Positions 1-9,629 are shown, numbered from the stretch's first letter. The stretch: 64,000 nucleotides of DNA from Rhodanobacter sp. ANJX3 (GCF_014200755.1 NZ_JACHCM010000009.1:36957-100956); one strand, 5' to 3'. Made by a program: numbers and translations. Notes: generated by a model not told the origin, from the sequence alone.

Positions 1-2
1 TG

Positions 3-722
3 CGTGGTTTCGCGGCCGCGGGCATGTCCGACACCCTGCTGCTGCGATTCAATGCGGAACTGGCGGCGATGTCGGCAGGCGAATTCGTGCGCAAGGTGAT
101 CGTGGATCGTCTGGCGGCACGCGAAGTCTGGGTCGGCAACGATTTCCGCTTCGGCCACAAGCGCGAGGGTGACGTGGCCCTATTGGCGAATCTTGGCGAG
201 CAGCTGGGATTTTCGGCGTGCGTGATGCCGGCGGTGCAGCTCGACGGCGCGCGCGTGTCGGCCAGCCGCGTGCGCATGTTGCTGGCGGCCGGCGAGTTTG
301 CCGGCGCCGAGCCGCTGCTGGGTCGGCCGTTCGTGATCGACGGCAAGGTGGAATACGGCAATCAGCTCGGCCGCACGCTGGGTTATCCCACGGCCAATAT
401 CCATCTGCAGCAGCGCGTGAGTCCCGTGCACGGCATCTTCGCCGTGCGCGTGGGTCTGGGTGAGGGCGAATGCAGCTGGCCCGGCGTCGCCAGCCTTGGC
501 GTGCGCCCGACCGTGAACGAGGTCAGCGAGCCGCTGCTGGAAGTGCATCTGTTCGACTTCGACGGCGATCTCTACGGCCAGCGCATGTCGGTGGAGTTTG
601 TCGGCAAGCTGCGCGACGAGATGAAATTCGACGGACTCGAACCGCTGAAAGCGCAGATGGATCACGACGCCCGCATGGCGCGCGAGCTGCTGGGCATGAA
701 TCCGCGACTGGCCGAGGCATGA
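3..722 (+). CDS. ribF: Bifunctional riboflavin kinase / FAD synthetase (5' end outside window)
   Basis: RibF phosphorylates riboflavin to FMN and adenylates FMN to FAD in the cytoplasm. The frame is open from base 3 with no stop, so the true start lies left of the window. The visible part holds the end of the FAD-synthetase domain (VWVGNDFRFGHKREGD, then SASRVR) and the whole C-terminal flavokinase domain (GRPFVIDGKVEYGNQLGRTL, GYPTAN, and GIFAVRV). It stops at TGA 720-722. RibF is about 310 residues in this group, so roughly 75 residues are missing. The ATG at 24 is internal, because conserved RibF-like sequence reads through it. ileS normally follows directly; here a toxin-antitoxin pair lies between them. 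Confidence 0.95.
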   Translation, partial: RGFAAAGMSDTLLLRFNAELAAMSAGEFVRKVIVDRLAAREVWVGNDFRFGHKREGDVALLANLGEQLGFSACVMPAVQLDGARVSASRVRMLLAAGEFAGAEPLLGRPFVIDGKVEYGNQLGRTLGYPTANIHLQQRVSPVHGIFAVRVGLGEGECSWPGVASLGVRPTVNEVSEPLLEVHLFDFDGDLYGQRMSVEFVGKLRDEMKFDGLEPLKAQMDHDARMARELLGMNPRLAEA

Positions 723-749
723 CATGTCAGGAGACGCCATACCAGGCGT

Positions 750-792
750 TTGCTGCACTTTTTGGCAAGATATACAATAGTTGACGTATATC
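750..792 (+). promoter_or_regulatory. Promoter with overlapping palindromic operator for the toxin-antitoxin pair
   Basis: A sigma-70-like promoter is visible as TTGCTG (750-755), a 17-bp spacer and TACAAT (773-778). A perfect 7-bp inverted repeat, gatatac (769-775) and gtatatc (786-792) with a 10-bp spacer, covers the -10 box. AbrB/MazE-type antitoxins commonly repress their own promoter through such palindromes, so this is the inferred autoregulatory operator. Confidence 0.55.
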
Positions 793-808
793 CATACGAG
801 GGTTTGCC

Positions 809-1036
809 ATGCAAGTGTCCAAGTGGGGTAACAGTCTGGCCATCCGGCTGCCTGCGGTGGTGGTCGAAGCGCTGAGGCTGAAGGACGGCGACGATGTCGA
901 AATCCATGTGGCCGGCGCGCGCGCTTTCGAGGTGAAAAAAACGCCTGGCAAGCACGAGCTGCTGCAGCGGTTGCGCAAATTCCGTGGTCGGCTGCCGGCC
1001 GATTTCGTGTTCGATCGCGATGCGGTCCATGAGTGA
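809..1036 (+). CDS. AbrB/MazE-family antitoxin
   Basis: A 75-residue protein with a SpoVT-AbrB swapped-hairpin DNA-binding domain at residues 1-45 (VSKWGNSLAIRLP, then LKDGDDVEI). This matches VapB/MazE antitoxins that neutralise a partner toxin and bind their own promoter. The tail after about residue 50 is basic and probably contacts the toxin. The gene overlaps the downstream PIN toxin by 8 nt (1029-1036), as expected for a translationally coupled type II module. The promoter and palindrome just upstream support independent transcription. Function follows from family and context. Confidence 0.85.
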   Translation: MQVSKWGNSLAIRLPAVVVEALRLKDGDDVEIHVAGARAFEVKKTPGKHELLQRLRKFRGRLPADFVFDRDAVHE

Positions 1037-1454
1037 AGACAAGGCTTTCATCGACAGCAACGTCGTGCTCTATCTGCTATCGGCCGACGCGGTGAAAGCG
1101 GACCGCGCCGAGGAGGTTATCGCCGACGGCGGACTGATCAGCGTGCAGGTGCTGAATGAAGTAACCAGCGTGACGCGCCGCAAATTGGGCATGACGTGGG
1201 ATGAAACCAACGAGATGCTCGCCGGCCTGCGCGCCGTCTGTTCAGTGGAGTCCCTGACGACACAGACCCATGACACCGGCCGGCGATTGGCGGAGCGCTA
1301 CGGGCTGTCGGTTTACGACGCAATGATTGCATCATCGGCCCTGCTAGCCGGTTGCAGCCGCCTGTATTCGGAAGACATGCAGCATGGTCTGGTGATGGAT
1401 GGCCGCTTGCAGATTTGCAATCCGTTCCTGGCGCCAGCACATCACGCTGACTGA
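1029..1454 (+). CDS. PIN-domain toxin (VapC-like ribonuclease)
   Basis: A 141-residue PIN-domain protein. The first acidic cluster is in FIDSNVVLYLLSAD, a middle acidic region lies around ISVQVLNEV, and the C-terminal motif SVYDAMIASSAL supplies the next aspartate. PIN toxins of this kind are Mg-dependent RNases that often cut tRNA or rRNA. The chosen start, ATG 1029, gives MSEDKAF and overlaps the antitoxin stop; an in-frame ATG at 984 lies inside the antitoxin gene and is unlikely. The pair sits between ribF and ileS, which are adjacent in most relatives, so it looks like an insertion. Confidence 0.85.
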   Translation: MSEDKAFIDSNVVLYLLSADAVKADRAEEVIADGGLISVQVLNEVTSVTRRKLGMTWDETNEMLAGLRAVCSVESLTTQTHDTGRRLAERYGLSVYDAMIASSALLAGCSRLYSEDMQHGLVMDGRLQICNPFLAPAHHAD

Positions 1455-1567
1455 TCCGCTACCCTTTGCCGGTTGAACGCGTCTTCTCCGATGGGGCGAC
1501 GTTGCACACCCACCATACCTAACTGGCCGCGAGCGGCACCCACCGCGACCCTGACGACTGCGAAGCA

Positions 1568-4423
1568 ATGACCCACGACTACAAAAGCACCATCAACCTG
1601 CCGCAGACGGATTTCCCGATGCGCGGCGATCTGCCCAAGCGCGAGCCCGGCTGGCTGGCCGAGTGGGAGAAGGTGGATCGCTATGCGCAGATTCAAAAGG
1701 TCACCGCCGGTCGCCCGATGTTCGTGCTGCACGATGGCCCGCCGTACGCCAACGGCGTGATCCATCTCGGTCACGCGATCAACAAGATTCTCAAGGACAT
1801 CGTCGTCAAGTCCAAGCTGCTGGCCGGCTTTCATGCGCCGTATGTGCCGGGTTGGGATTGCCACGGCATGCCGATCGAAATCCAGATCGAGAAGCAGTTC
1901 GGCAAGGGCCTGCCGCCGGCCGAAGTGCAGGCCAAGGCGCGGGCCTACGCCACCGCGCAGATCGACAAGCAGAAGGCCGACTTCAAGCGTCTGGGCGTGT
2001 TGGGTGAGTGGGATCGCCCCTACCTGACCATGGATCACGGCAACGAGGCCGGCGAAATCCGCGCGCTCGCGCAGATGCTGCGCAAGGGCTACATCTATCG
2101 CGGCCTGAAGCCGGTCAACTGGTGCTTCGACTGCGGCTCGGCGCTGGCCGAGGCCGAGGTGGAATACGAGGACAAGACCGACATCGCGATCGACGTGGGT
2201 TTCGCGTTCGACGATCCGTCCGCCATTGCCAAGGCGTTCGGGCTCGACGCGCTGCCCAAGCCCACCGGCCAGATCGTGATCTGGACCACCACGCCCTGGA
2301 CCATTCCGTCCAATCAGGCGCTGAACCTGCATCCGGAATTCAGCTACAGCCTGGTCGATACCTCGCGCGGTCTGCTGATTCTCGCCACCGAGCGCGTCGA
2401 AGAATGCCTGAAGACCTACGGTTTGGACGGCCAAATCGTCGCCTCGGTGCCGGGGCAGGCGCTGGCCGATCTGCGCTTTCGTCACCCGCTGTATGCGGTG
2501 GATCCGGGCTATGCGCGCACGGCGCCGGTGTACTTCGCCGATTACGTGACGCTCGACACCGGTACCGGTGTGGTGCATTCGGCACCGGCCTACGGCGTGG
2601 AGGATTTCATTTCCTGCAAGGCCCACGGCATGGCGGACGACGACATCATCAGCCCGGTGATGGGCAACGGTGTCTACGCCTCGTCGCTGCCGCTGTTCGG
2701 CGGCCAGTTTTTGTGGAAGGCCAATCCGCAGATCGTCGAAGTGCTGGAGCAGGCCGGCTCGCTGCTGCATCAGCACAAGTACACGCACAGCTACATGCAC
2801 TGCTGGCGGCACAAGACGCCGATCATCTACCGCGCCACCTCGCAGTGGTTTGCCGGCATGGATATCGTGCCGAACGACGGTGGCAGGACCCTGCGTGAAA
2901 CCGCGCTGGCCGGCATCGAGCAGACCCAGTTTTTCCCGGCCTGGGGCAAGCAGCGCCTGCAGAAAATGATCGCCGAGCGCCCGGACTGGACGCTGTCGCG
3001 TCAGCGCCAGTGGGGGGTGCCGATGGCGTTCTTTCTGCATAAGGAAACCGGCGCACTGCATCCGCGCAGCGCCGAGCTGCTCGACCAGGTGGCCGATCGC
3101 GTCGCCGAGGGCGGCATCGAGGTGTGGCAAAGCCTCGATCCACGCGAGCTGCTGGGCGACGAAGCCGATCAGTACGAGAAAAATCGCGACACGCTGGACG
3201 TGTGGTTCGATTCGGGCACTACACACTGGCACGTGCTGCGCGGCTCGCACGCCGATGTGCTGCGTTTCCCGGCCGACCTCTATCTGGAAGGTTCGGACCA
3301 GCATCGCGGCTGGTTCCATTCGTCGCTGCTTACCGCGTCGATGCTGGACGGCCAGCCGCCGTACAAGCAGCTGCTGACGCACGGCTTCAGCGTGGATGCG
3401 AACGGCCGCAAAATGTCCAAGTCGTTGGGCAACGGCATCGAGCCGCAGGACATCATGAATCGCATGGGCGCCGATATTCTGCGCCTGTGGGTCTCGTCCA
3501 CCGACTACCGCAACGAGATGTCGCTGTCGGAAGAGATTCTGAAGCGTGTCGCCGACACGTATCGGCGCATCCGCAATACCGCGCGCTTCCTGCTCGGCAA
3601 CCTCGACGGCTTCGATCCCGAAAAGCATCTGCTGCCGGTGCAAGACAGCCTGCTGCTGGATCAGTGGGCCGTGCAGCAAGCCTGCGACGTGCAGCAAGCC
3701 GTAGTCGCCGCGTACGAGCGCTACGACTTTCCCGAAATCGTGCAGCGCGTGCAGAACTACTGCACCAACGAGCTCGGTGCGCTGTATCTGGACATCACCA
3801 AGGATCGGCTCTACACCATGCCGACCGACAGCGTGGGCCGACGCAGCGCGCAAAGCGCCATGTACCGCATTGCCGAGGCGCTGGTGCGCTGGCTGGCGCC
3901 GGTGCTCAGCTTTACCGCCGAGGAAATATGGCAACAGCTGCCGGGCAAGCGCAGCGACAGCGTGCTGTTCGAAACCTGGTACGACGGTCTTTCTGCCACG
4001 CAGAATGCGCCGGAACAGCGTCGCTACTGGGCCGACCTGATGACGCTTCGCGACAGCGCCTCGCGTGTGCTCGAAGGCATGCGCAAGGCCGACCGGATCG
4101 GCGCCGCGCTGGAGGCGAAGCTGACTATCTATGCCGATGACGCCCTGCGCGCGCGCCTTACCGAAGCGTCGGCCGAGCTACGCTTTTTCTTCATCACGTC
4201 GGAATTGACGCTGGCCTCGATCGAGTCGCGTCCGGCGGATGCGGTGAAGGTGGAATTGGAGGGTGCCGACGTCTGGATTTCCGCCGAGGTCAGCCTGGCC
4301 GAGAAGTGCGTCCGCTGCTGGCATCGCCGTGATGACGTGGGCAGTCATGCCGAGCATCCGGAACTGTGCGGCCGCTGTATCGGCAATATCGAAGGCCCGG
4401 GCGAAAACCGCCGCTGGTTTTGA
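1568..4423 (+). CDS. ileS: Isoleucyl-tRNA synthetase
   Basis: A class I aminoacyl-tRNA synthetase of 951 residues that charges tRNA-Ile and edits misactivated valine. The HIGH-type motif appears as [14 protein letters not shown] near residue 65, the editing domain includes [13 protein letters not shown], and the KMSKS loop is [11 protein letters not shown] near residue 615. The C-terminal zinc finger has paired cysteines in CVRCWHR and CGRC. Length and motifs are those of the proteobacterial enzyme. The 113-bp gap before it follows the toxin-antitoxin pair. lspA follows within about 60 bp, probably in one operon. Confidence 0.98.
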   Translation: MTHDYKSTINLPQTDFPMRGDLPKREPGWLAEWEKVDRYAQIQKVTAGRPMFVLHDGPPYANGVIHLGHAINKILKDIVVKSKLLAGFHAPYVPGWDCHGMPIEIQIEKQFGKGLPPAEVQAKARAYATAQIDKQKADFKRLGVLGEWDRPYLTMDHGNEAGEIRALAQMLRKGYIYRGLKPVNWCFDCGSALAEAEVEYEDKTDIAIDVGFAFDDPSAIAKAFGLDALPKPTGQIVIWTTTPWTIPSNQALNLHPEFSYSLVDTSRGLLILATERVEECLKTYGLDGQIVASVPGQALADLRFRHPLYAVDPGYARTAPVYFADYVTLDTGTGVVHSAPAYGVEDFISCKAHGMADDDIISPVMGNGVYASSLPLFGGQFLWKANPQIVEVLEQAGSLLHQHKYTHSYMHCWRHKTPIIYRATSQWFAGMDIVPNDGGRTLRETALAGIEQTQFFPAWGKQRLQKMIAERPDWTLSRQRQWGVPMAFFLHKETGALHPRSAELLDQVADRVAEGGIEVWQSLDPRELLGDEADQYEKNRDTLDVWFDSGTTHWHVLRGSHADVLRFPADLYLEGSDQHRGWFHSSLLTASMLDGQPPYKQLLTHGFSVDANGRKMSKSLGNGIEPQDIMNRMGADILRLWVSSTDYRNEMSLSEEILKRVADTYRRIRNTARFLLGNLDGFDPEKHLLPVQDSLLLDQWAVQQACDVQQAVVAAYERYDFPEIVQRVQNYCTNELGALYLDITKDRLYTMPTDSVGRRSAQSAMYRIAEALVRWLAPVLSFTAEEIWQQLPGKRSDSVLFETWYDGLSATQNAPEQRRYWADLMTLRDSASRVLEGMRKADRIGAALEAKLTIYADDALRARLTEASAELRFFFITSELTLASIESRPADAVKVELEGADVWISAEVSLAEKCVRCWHRRDDVGSHAEHPELCGRCIGNIEGPGENRRWF

Positions 4424-4484
4424 CGATCCGTCCTACTCATCCATGGCGTTCAACGTCCTGTCCAGGTCAACTGAGATCACATCC

Positions 4485-4985
4485 TTGAGCAAGAAACCCA
4501 ACGCACTCGTCTGGCTGCTTTTGTCGGTGGCCGTCATCGCGCTCGACCAGCTGAGCAAGCTGTGGGCCGTGAGTGCGCTGCAGCCGACGGGGCTGCCGCA
4601 TCCGGCGATACCAGGGTTTCTGAACTGGACGCTGGCCTTCAATACCGGCGCGGCCTTCAGCTTTCTGGCGGACGGGGCAGGCTGGCAGCGCTGGTTTTTC
4701 GTACTGCTGGCGCTGATCATCAGCGCGGTGCTTATCGTGTGGATGGCACGCACGCCGCGCCGCGACTGGCGCACGGCGGCGCCGCTGGGCCTGATCGTCG
4801 GCGGCGCGTTGGGCAATCTGATCGACCGCCTGCATGCCGCGCAGGTGACCGACTTCATTCAGGTGTATTTCCGCCAGTGGAGCTACCCGGTGTTCAATAT
4901 CGCCGACTGCGGCATCACGCTGGGTGCGGTGATGCTGGTGGCGTTCGGGCTGTTTGCCGGCAAGCCGGCAGGCGGCGTGCGATAA
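4485..4985 (+). CDS. lspA: Prolipoprotein signal peptidase (signal peptidase II)
   Basis: An inner-membrane aspartyl protease that removes the signal peptide of diacylglyceryl-modified lipoproteins. Four transmembrane segments are evident. The catalytic aspartates fall in the two conserved blocks, GNLIDR and VFNIADCGI. The N-terminus ALVWLLLSVAVIALDQLSK and the NTGAAFSFL block are typical. The TTG at 4485 (MSKKPN..., 166 residues) fits family length. An ATG at 4443 would add 14 non-hydrophobic residues and cannot be excluded. It follows ileS, the usual order in this clade. Confidence 0.93.
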   Translation: MSKKPNALVWLLLSVAVIALDQLSKLWAVSALQPTGLPHPAIPGFLNWTLAFNTGAAFSFLADGAGWQRWFFVLLALIISAVLIVWMARTPRRDWRTAAPLGLIVGGALGNLIDRLHAAQVTDFIQVYFRQWSYPVFNIADCGITLGAVMLVAFGLFAGKPAGGVR

Positions 4986-5099
4986 TTCAGCGCTGATTCG
5001 ATTCCTGCAGCGGCCGGTTGATCGGCGTGCCGCAGGGACTTTGGTCGATAGCGGCGAGATGGTTCGCTGCCCCACGATGCAACGCCTGCGAGGCCCTCC

Positions 5100-6062
5100 T
5101 TGGACATTCTGCTCGCCAATCCCCGCGGATTCTGTGCCGGCGTCGATCGCGCCATCGCCATTGTCGAACGCGCGCTGGAATCCTGGGGTGCGCCCATCTA
5201 CGTGCGCCACGAAGTCGTGCACAACCGCTACGTGGTGGAAAAGCTACGCAAGGACGGCGCGGTTTTCGTCGAAGAGCTGCACGAAGTACCCGATGGCGCG
5301 ACAGTGATTTTCAGCGCCCACGGCGTCTCGCAGGCGGTGCGCGAAGAGGCAGATCAACGCGGACTGAAAGTCTTCGACGCTACCTGCCCACTGGTGACCA
5401 AGGTGCATATGGAGGTTGCGCGCCTGGGTCGCATCGGTCGCAGCGTGGTGCTGGTCGGCCATGCCGGTCACCCGGAGGTCGAAGGTACGATGGGGCAGTG
5501 GAATCAGGCCAACGTGGGCGAGATTCTGCTGGTCGAGTCGATCGAGAATGTCGCCAGTCTGGCGCCGAAATTCCCGCATCAGCTGTCTTACGTCACGCAG
5601 ACCACGCTGTCGGTCGACGATACCAAGGCCATCATCGCCGGCCTGCGTGAAAAATTCCCGGACATCGAGGGGCCACGAAAGGACGACATCTGCTACGCCA
5701 CGCAGAACCGCCAGGACGCCGTGCGTCGCCTTGCCGACGCCGTCGACCTGATGCTGGTGGTCGGTTCGGTCAACAGCTCCAACTCCAACCGCCTGCGCGA
5801 ACTGGCCGAAAAGCAGGGCGTTCGATCCTTCCTGATCGACGGCGCCGAAAACATCGACCGCAGCTGGCTCGACGGCGTGCAACACATCGGCCTCACCGCC
5901 GGTGCTTCGGCACCGGACAAACTGGTCCGCGACGTGATTGCCCGCCTGCAGTCCTGGGGCGTCGGCGATGTTCGCGAACTGGACGGCGAGCCGGAAAACA
6001 TCACCTTTGCCCTGCCCAAGGAACTCCGCGTGGTTGGCGGGAGCGCGCTGGGCAGCCTTTGA
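5100..6062 (+). CDS. ispH: 4-hydroxy-3-methylbut-2-enyl diphosphate reductase
   Basis: Last enzyme of the MEP isoprenoid pathway; it reduces HMBPP to IPP and DMAPP with a [4Fe-4S] cluster. The three cluster cysteines are C12 (GFCAGVD), C96 (DATCPLV) and C198 (DICYATQ). The acid/base glutamate is in HPEVEGT, and substrate-binding SSNSNRL is present. At 320 residues it has normal length. The start is an unusual TTG at 5100, chosen because [12 protein letters not shown] is the conserved N-terminus and no ATG lies near. No fkpB-like gene separates it from lspA, unlike in E. coli. Confidence 0.97.
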   Translation: MDILLANPRGFCAGVDRAIAIVERALESWGAPIYVRHEVVHNRYVVEKLRKDGAVFVEELHEVPDGATVIFSAHGVSQAVREEADQRGLKVFDATCPLVTKVHMEVARLGRIGRSVVLVGHAGHPEVEGTMGQWNQANVGEILLVESIENVASLAPKFPHQLSYVTQTTLSVDDTKAIIAGLREKFPDIEGPRKDDICYATQNRQDAVRRLADAVDLMLVVGSVNSSNSNRLRELAEKQGVRSFLIDGAENIDRSWLDGVQHIGLTAGASAPDKLVRDVIARLQSWGVGDVRELDGEPENITFALPKELRVVGGSALGSL

Positions 6063-6165
6063 TCTGAAGGGCTTGCGAAGGTTCGAGTGTTGTCGGAATG
6101 CGGCTTTCGCCAGCAAACCCCACACCAATTGCCCAGCCCAGCGCGTATTCAATCACGCGACTGGC

Positions 6166-6194
6166 TTGCGCCATCGGACCCCACACCGTAGAAT
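6166..6194 (+). promoter_or_regulatory. Promoter of tRNA-Thr
   Basis: TTGCGC (6166-6171), a 17-bp spacer and TAGAAT (6189-6194) lie 12 bp before the mature tRNA 5' end, the expected geometry for a stable-RNA promoter. Confidence 0.6.
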
Positions 6195-6206
6195 TTGCGG
6201 CTGCTC

Positions 6207-6282
6207 GCCGGAATAGCTCAGTTGGTAGAGCGGCGCATTCGTAATGCGTAGGTCGTAGGTTCGATTCCTATTTCCGGCACCA
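6207..6282 (+). tRNA. tRNA-Thr (anticodon CGU), CCA encoded
   Basis: A full cloverleaf can be folded. The acceptor stem is GCCGGAA (6207-6213) with TTCCGGC (6272-6278). The anticodon stem is gcgca/tgcgt, the loop TTCGTAA carries CGT at 6240-6242, and the T arm contains GGTTCGATTCC. The discriminator A (6279) is followed by an encoded CCA (6280-6282). The CGU anticodon reads ACG threonine codons. Confidence 0.95.
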
Positions 6283-6293
6283 TCTCAGTATTT

Positions 6294-6324
6294 AAAACCC
6301 GCGTCCGTTGACGCGGTTTTTTTT
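6294..6324 (+). terminator. Rho-independent terminator after tRNA-Thr
   Basis: Stem ccgcgtc (6299-6305) / gacgcgg (6310-6316) with loop cgtt, followed by eight T residues (6317-6324). It lies 12 nt after the tRNA CCA. Confidence 0.85.
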
Positions 6325-6395
6325 GCACATATTGCCGGTTTCCACCGCTCAACCTGCCGCTTGTCGGGCGTTTTCTACCGCTAGTCAGCTGCGAC

Positions 6396-6435
6396 CTTGC
6401 CTAAATCTCGCGATCGATTACCTTCCCTAGGCAAG
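6396..6435 (+). repeat. Inverted repeat upstream of the pilin cluster
   Basis: CTTGCCTA (6396-6403) and TAGGCAAG (6428-6435) form a perfect 8-bp inverted repeat with a 24-nt centre, ending just before the Shine-Dalgarno sequence of the first pilin gene. It could be an operator or 5'-UTR structure. The role is unknown. Confidence 0.35.
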
Positions 6436-6445
6436 AGGGGAAAAT

Positions 6446-7138
6446 ATGCAAACCACATGGGGCGAAAGCGAATCGGTTTCATCCAGCATGAGCTGCGCGC
6501 GGGATCGGCGGGTCGTCGATAGAGATTCTTTGGATCAAAAACCGGCTGTTTTGCCGGAACAACGGCGAATTGAGGTTGCCAATGCCACGACGCGGCGATT
6601 CGTTCGTGGATTTACCCTGACAGAGCTGATGGTTACCTTGACGGTAATGGTCATTCTTGTGGCCATCGCCATACCAAGCTTCAACAGGTTGATCCTCTCT
6701 AACAGGCTCACTACGACTGCCAACGACATGGTTGGCGCAATCAATTCCGCTCGCATGGAAGCAGTGAAGCGCAATGCTGCGACCCAATTTTGCGGAAGCA
6801 CGACCGTGATCAACACGACGGACACGCTTGGTACCGCGTGCGGAACGCAAACGGGCGCCGTCTTGCTTCTGCTTAATGGAACGTCGCCAGCGACCACGGC
6901 CACCGTGCTGGCTCCGTTAAGTGGTCTGACTGGATCAATCCAGCTGAGCAGCGCTGGCGCTAACGCGCTGCGCTTCAACGGGTCTGGACTGGCTCAGATT
7001 CCAGGCACCAGCACGCTTTTCGCCAACACAGTGGCCGATATCTGCACCGCCTCCATGAGCACCAATAACCACGTCACGATAAAAATGACTGCCGGTTCGA
7101 TCTTGCAGACTTCGACCGCATCAGGAACTTGTCCCTAA
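6446..7138 (+). CDS. fimT: Type IV pilus minor pilin, GspH/FimT family
   Basis: A 230-residue type IV pilin-like protein. The class III cleavage site is G/FTLTELMV at about residues 55-56, followed by the hydrophobic helix TLTVMVILVAIAIPSF. The C-terminal half is a Cys-containing GspH/FimT-type globular domain (FCGST..., ...ASGTCP). Minor pilins of this family prime pilus assembly with PilV/W/X/E and PilY1. The start at 6446 has a strong AGAGGGG Shine-Dalgarno 5 nt upstream, yet gives a leader of about 55 residues, far longer than usual. TTG codons at 6530 and 6551 would give shorter leaders. First gene of the pil operon. Confidence 0.85.
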   Translation: MQTTWGESESVSSSMSCARDRRVVDRDSLDQKPAVLPEQRRIEVANATTRRFVRGFTLTELMVTLTVMVILVAIAIPSFNRLILSNRLTTTANDMVGAINSARMEAVKRNAATQFCGSTTVINTTDTLGTACGTQTGAVLLLLNGTSPATTATVLAPLSGLTGSIQLSSAGANALRFNGSGLAQIPGTSTLFANTVADICTASMSTNNHVTIKMTAGSILQTSTASGTCP

Positions 7139-7142
7139 GCTT

Positions 7143-7715
7143 ATGAGCAGCCTGATCAAAAATTCCATTTGCCGGTATTCAAACAGTACGGTCGTTCGCG
7201 CTCCCGATCATGCGAAGCTGTTGCTGCATATCGCACTACGCTCTCGTTGCCCAATTAGCTTGATGGCGCGGCAATCCGGCGTCGGTTTGATCGAGGTTTT
7301 GGTCGCCGTGCTTGTGCTGTCCATCGCCTTTCTGGGCGTGGCTGCGCTGCAGGCGGTTTCGTTGTCTACGAGCAATAGCGCCATGGCGCGAAGCATGGCG
7401 ACCATCTCGAGCTATTCGATTCTGGACGCCATGCGGGCTGACAGCGTGAACGCGAAAGCGGGGCTGTACAACACAACTACCAACGGCCCGGTCAGTACCA
7501 GTAGTTGTCCCGCAGCGGGAAGTACGCTGATTAGCGTGCAGACCAATCAGTGGTGCACCCAGTTGGGCGCCAGTCTGGGTGTATCGACCGGCACCACCTA
7601 TGCAGTCAATTGCGACAGCTTCGGTAAGTGCTCTGTGAGCATCGTATTCGACGACAGTCGATCCGGCTCGGGTGGCGCGCAAGCGCAGACGGTCAGCACG
7701 GTGGCGTATCTATGA
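7143..7715 (+). CDS. pilV: Type IV pilus modification/minor pilin PilV
   Basis: A 190-residue prepilin-like protein with cleavage motif QSG/VGLIEVLVAV and a hydrophobic helix to about residue 66. The C-terminal part carries cysteine pairs typical of PilV (SSCPAAG, NQWCTQ, NCDSFGKC). It begins 4 nt after the fimT stop and overlaps pilW by 4 nt. The upstream ATG (7143) gives a leader of about 46 residues; an internal ATG at 7263 (MARQSG) would give a normal 6-residue leader but has no clear Shine-Dalgarno. The choice is open. Confidence 0.85.
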   Translation: MSSLIKNSICRYSNSTVVRAPDHAKLLLHIALRSRCPISLMARQSGVGLIEVLVAVLVLSIAFLGVAALQAVSLSTSNSAMARSMATISSYSILDAMRADSVNAKAGLYNTTTNGPVSTSSCPAAGSTLISVQTNQWCTQLGASLGVSTGTTYAVNCDSFGKCSVSIVFDDSRSGSGGAQAQTVSTVAYL

Positions 7716-8770
7716 CAGCGCGTTCTTCAAACCAGCATGGCTTGCGTGGGCGCAAGCCCAATCACCGGTGTTTGCCAGTTTTCGGGTTTACCCTGATCGA
7801 GATGATGATTGCCCTGCTGCTCGGAGCCATCGTCATCGGCGGCGTGGTCAGCGTTTTTCTGGCGACTCAGCAGACCTATCGCACCAACCAGGCATTGGGC
7901 GATGTGCAGGATGGGGCACGTATAGCTTTCGACCTGATGTCGCGCGATATCCGCGAAGCGGGGCTTACCGGTTGCTACAGCAATTCGGGCAGCGTCGCCA
8001 ATGTTCTGAATAACAGCCCAAACAATGGCGGCACGGTGTGGTGGGCCAATTGGAACAACGTCATTCACGGGTATAGCTCGGGCGATCCAGGCCCCGCCTT
8101 AACGACGGTAACCCAGACGCCTAACACTGAGTCCATTGAGCTATTGGGCGCGTCGGACACCAGTGTCAGCGTGGCGACACATACCCCTTCAACGTCAACA
8201 TTCACCTTGAACGAGCCGGCCTCCGCACTGACGCTTGCTCAGGGTGACGTGATTATCGTTTGCGATCCTAACCACGCGGTAATTACCCAGATTAGCAACG
8301 CCCCCGCGGGTAATCCGCTCTCTTTCAAAACCGCCACGGGTGGAACAACGCCGGGCAACTGCTCCGCAGGGCTGGCCTTTCCCACGGTATGCACCGCGGC
8401 CGGCACCAGCTACACCTATGCTGCGAATTCGCCGGTTGCAAAATTGTCCGCCGCCAACTGGTTTATCGGCAACAGCCCCAACTCCACGGTAGGTACGTCG
8501 CTTTATCGCGCTGATCTGGAGAACAACGGGGGGACGCCAACCATGACGCCCCAGGAAATGGTGCCCAATGTGACGGCCATGACGTTCCGATATCATCAGG
8601 CGCCAAATTTAACCTTCGGTACCGCATCGTCAATTAACAACTGGGCCGCGGTGGACTCCGTGCAGGTAACGCTGACGGTCCAAAGTACAAACCAGCGCGC
8701 CAGCACGACGCAGACGGCTATTTCGCGAACGTTCACTGCCACAAGCACCTTGCGCAACCGGGTGAACTGA
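7712..8770 (+). CDS. pilW: Type IV pilus minor pilin PilW
   Basis: A 352-residue prepilin-like protein with cleavage site G/FTLIEMMIALLLG after a leader of about 24 residues. A PilW-type domain follows: MSRDIREAGLTGCY, a long Gly/Thr/Ser-rich body, and a C-terminal stretch resembling RxFTATSTLRNR. The start ATG 7712 overlaps the pilV stop as ATGA. PilW acts with PilV, PilX and PilY1 in the pilus tip/priming complex at the inner membrane. Confidence 0.9.
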   Translation: MTARSSNQHGLRGRKPNHRCLPVFGFTLIEMMIALLLGAIVIGGVVSVFLATQQTYRTNQALGDVQDGARIAFDLMSRDIREAGLTGCYSNSGSVANVLNNSPNNGGTVWWANWNNVIHGYSSGDPGPALTTVTQTPNTESIELLGASDTSVSVATHTPSTSTFTLNEPASALTLAQGDVIIVCDPNHAVITQISNAPAGNPLSFKTATGGTTPGNCSAGLAFPTVCTAAGTSYTYAANSPVAKLSAANWFIGNSPNSTVGTSLYRADLENNGGTPTMTPQEMVPNVTAMTFRYHQAPNLTFGTASSINNWAAVDSVQVTLTVQSTNQRASTTQTAISRTFTATSTLRNRVN

Positions 8771-8771
8771 C

Positions 8772-9455
8772 ATGACCCCACCGATCCACTCAAACGGTTC
8801 CGTCGCTCCACGGCCTGTCGCTGCTTTTGCGCTGTTGGCCGATGCGAATGGCGCCTCGTCTTGCCGGAAGAATGCGGCCGAACGACGTCCTTACATACAC
8901 CGCTCCAAACAAAGCGGCGTGGCTTTGGTCGTGGCCTTGATTCTGCTTATCGTCATTACCCTGGTGGGTCTTGCGGCAGTGCGCGGCACCATCATGCAAC
9001 AAAAAATGACCTCCAACTTTTACGACAGGCAGCTCGCTTTCCAGGCTGCCGAGGCCGGGCTTCGCGAGGCGGAGGCCGTTGTGCAGTCAACCACGCCACC
9101 AGGCGTCGGCAGCACGATTCGCGACTGCTCGTCCACTGCTGTCCCGGTGAATAAATGCCTTGCCAACCCGTTTACCGATACCAGCACGACAGTGGCAGGC
9201 TTTATACAGCAAGTGCCCAGCGCCTATTTCAACCCCGGCACGGCGGCCGCCGGCGCGCCGCAATACATCATCGAGTATCTGGGAATTTTCACCATTCCAG
9301 CGCCAAAGGTGAAACAGCTTTCCGGAGTAACGGGTTATGGCGCTAATCCGCAGACGTCTGCCTATTTTTATCGACTGACCGCGCTCAGTGGTCCGGCAAC
9401 CGTGCAGGATCGGGCGTCGGTGACACTGCAGTCCATTTTCAAGGTCAATCATTAG
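8772..9455 (+). CDS. pilX: Type IV pilus assembly protein PilX
   Basis: A 227-residue minor pilin of the PilX family, recognised by SGVALVVALILLIVITLVGL and the following QAAEAGLREAE helix. The predicted cleavage G/V falls near residue 49, so the leader is unusually long and contains charged residues (RKNAAERR). It starts 1 nt after the pilW stop, in the conserved order pilW-pilX-pilY1. It probably initiates pilus assembly and helps display PilY1. Confidence 0.88.
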   Translation: MTPPIHSNGSVAPRPVAAFALLADANGASSCRKNAAERRPYIHRSKQSGVALVVALILLIVITLVGLAAVRGTIMQQKMTSNFYDRQLAFQAAEAGLREAEAVVQSTTPPGVGSTIRDCSSTAVPVNKCLANPFTDTSTTVAGFIQQVPSAYFNPGTAAAGAPQYIIEYLGIFTIPAPKVKQLSGVTGYGANPQTSAYFYRLTALSGPATVQDRASVTLQSIFKVNH

Positions 9456-9629
9456 GCGCTGTCGGCGCAGGTTTTACCGCTGGCCGTTTTTCCGGTCAAA
9501 CGTCGCACAGGTTGAAGTTCAAACACCTTGTTTTATTTAAGGCACATTATCTCTGGTACGTGATGAGCACCGCTTTATTCACGTGATCGGACGCCGGTTG
9601 GTCGCATCCAACAGTCATGGGGAAGCTTC

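Noticed and set aside
1442..3934. Long open frame (about 830 codons) on the minus strand across ileS
   Set aside because: It lies entirely opposite ileS, has no domain, and reflects high-GC codon bias in the real gene.
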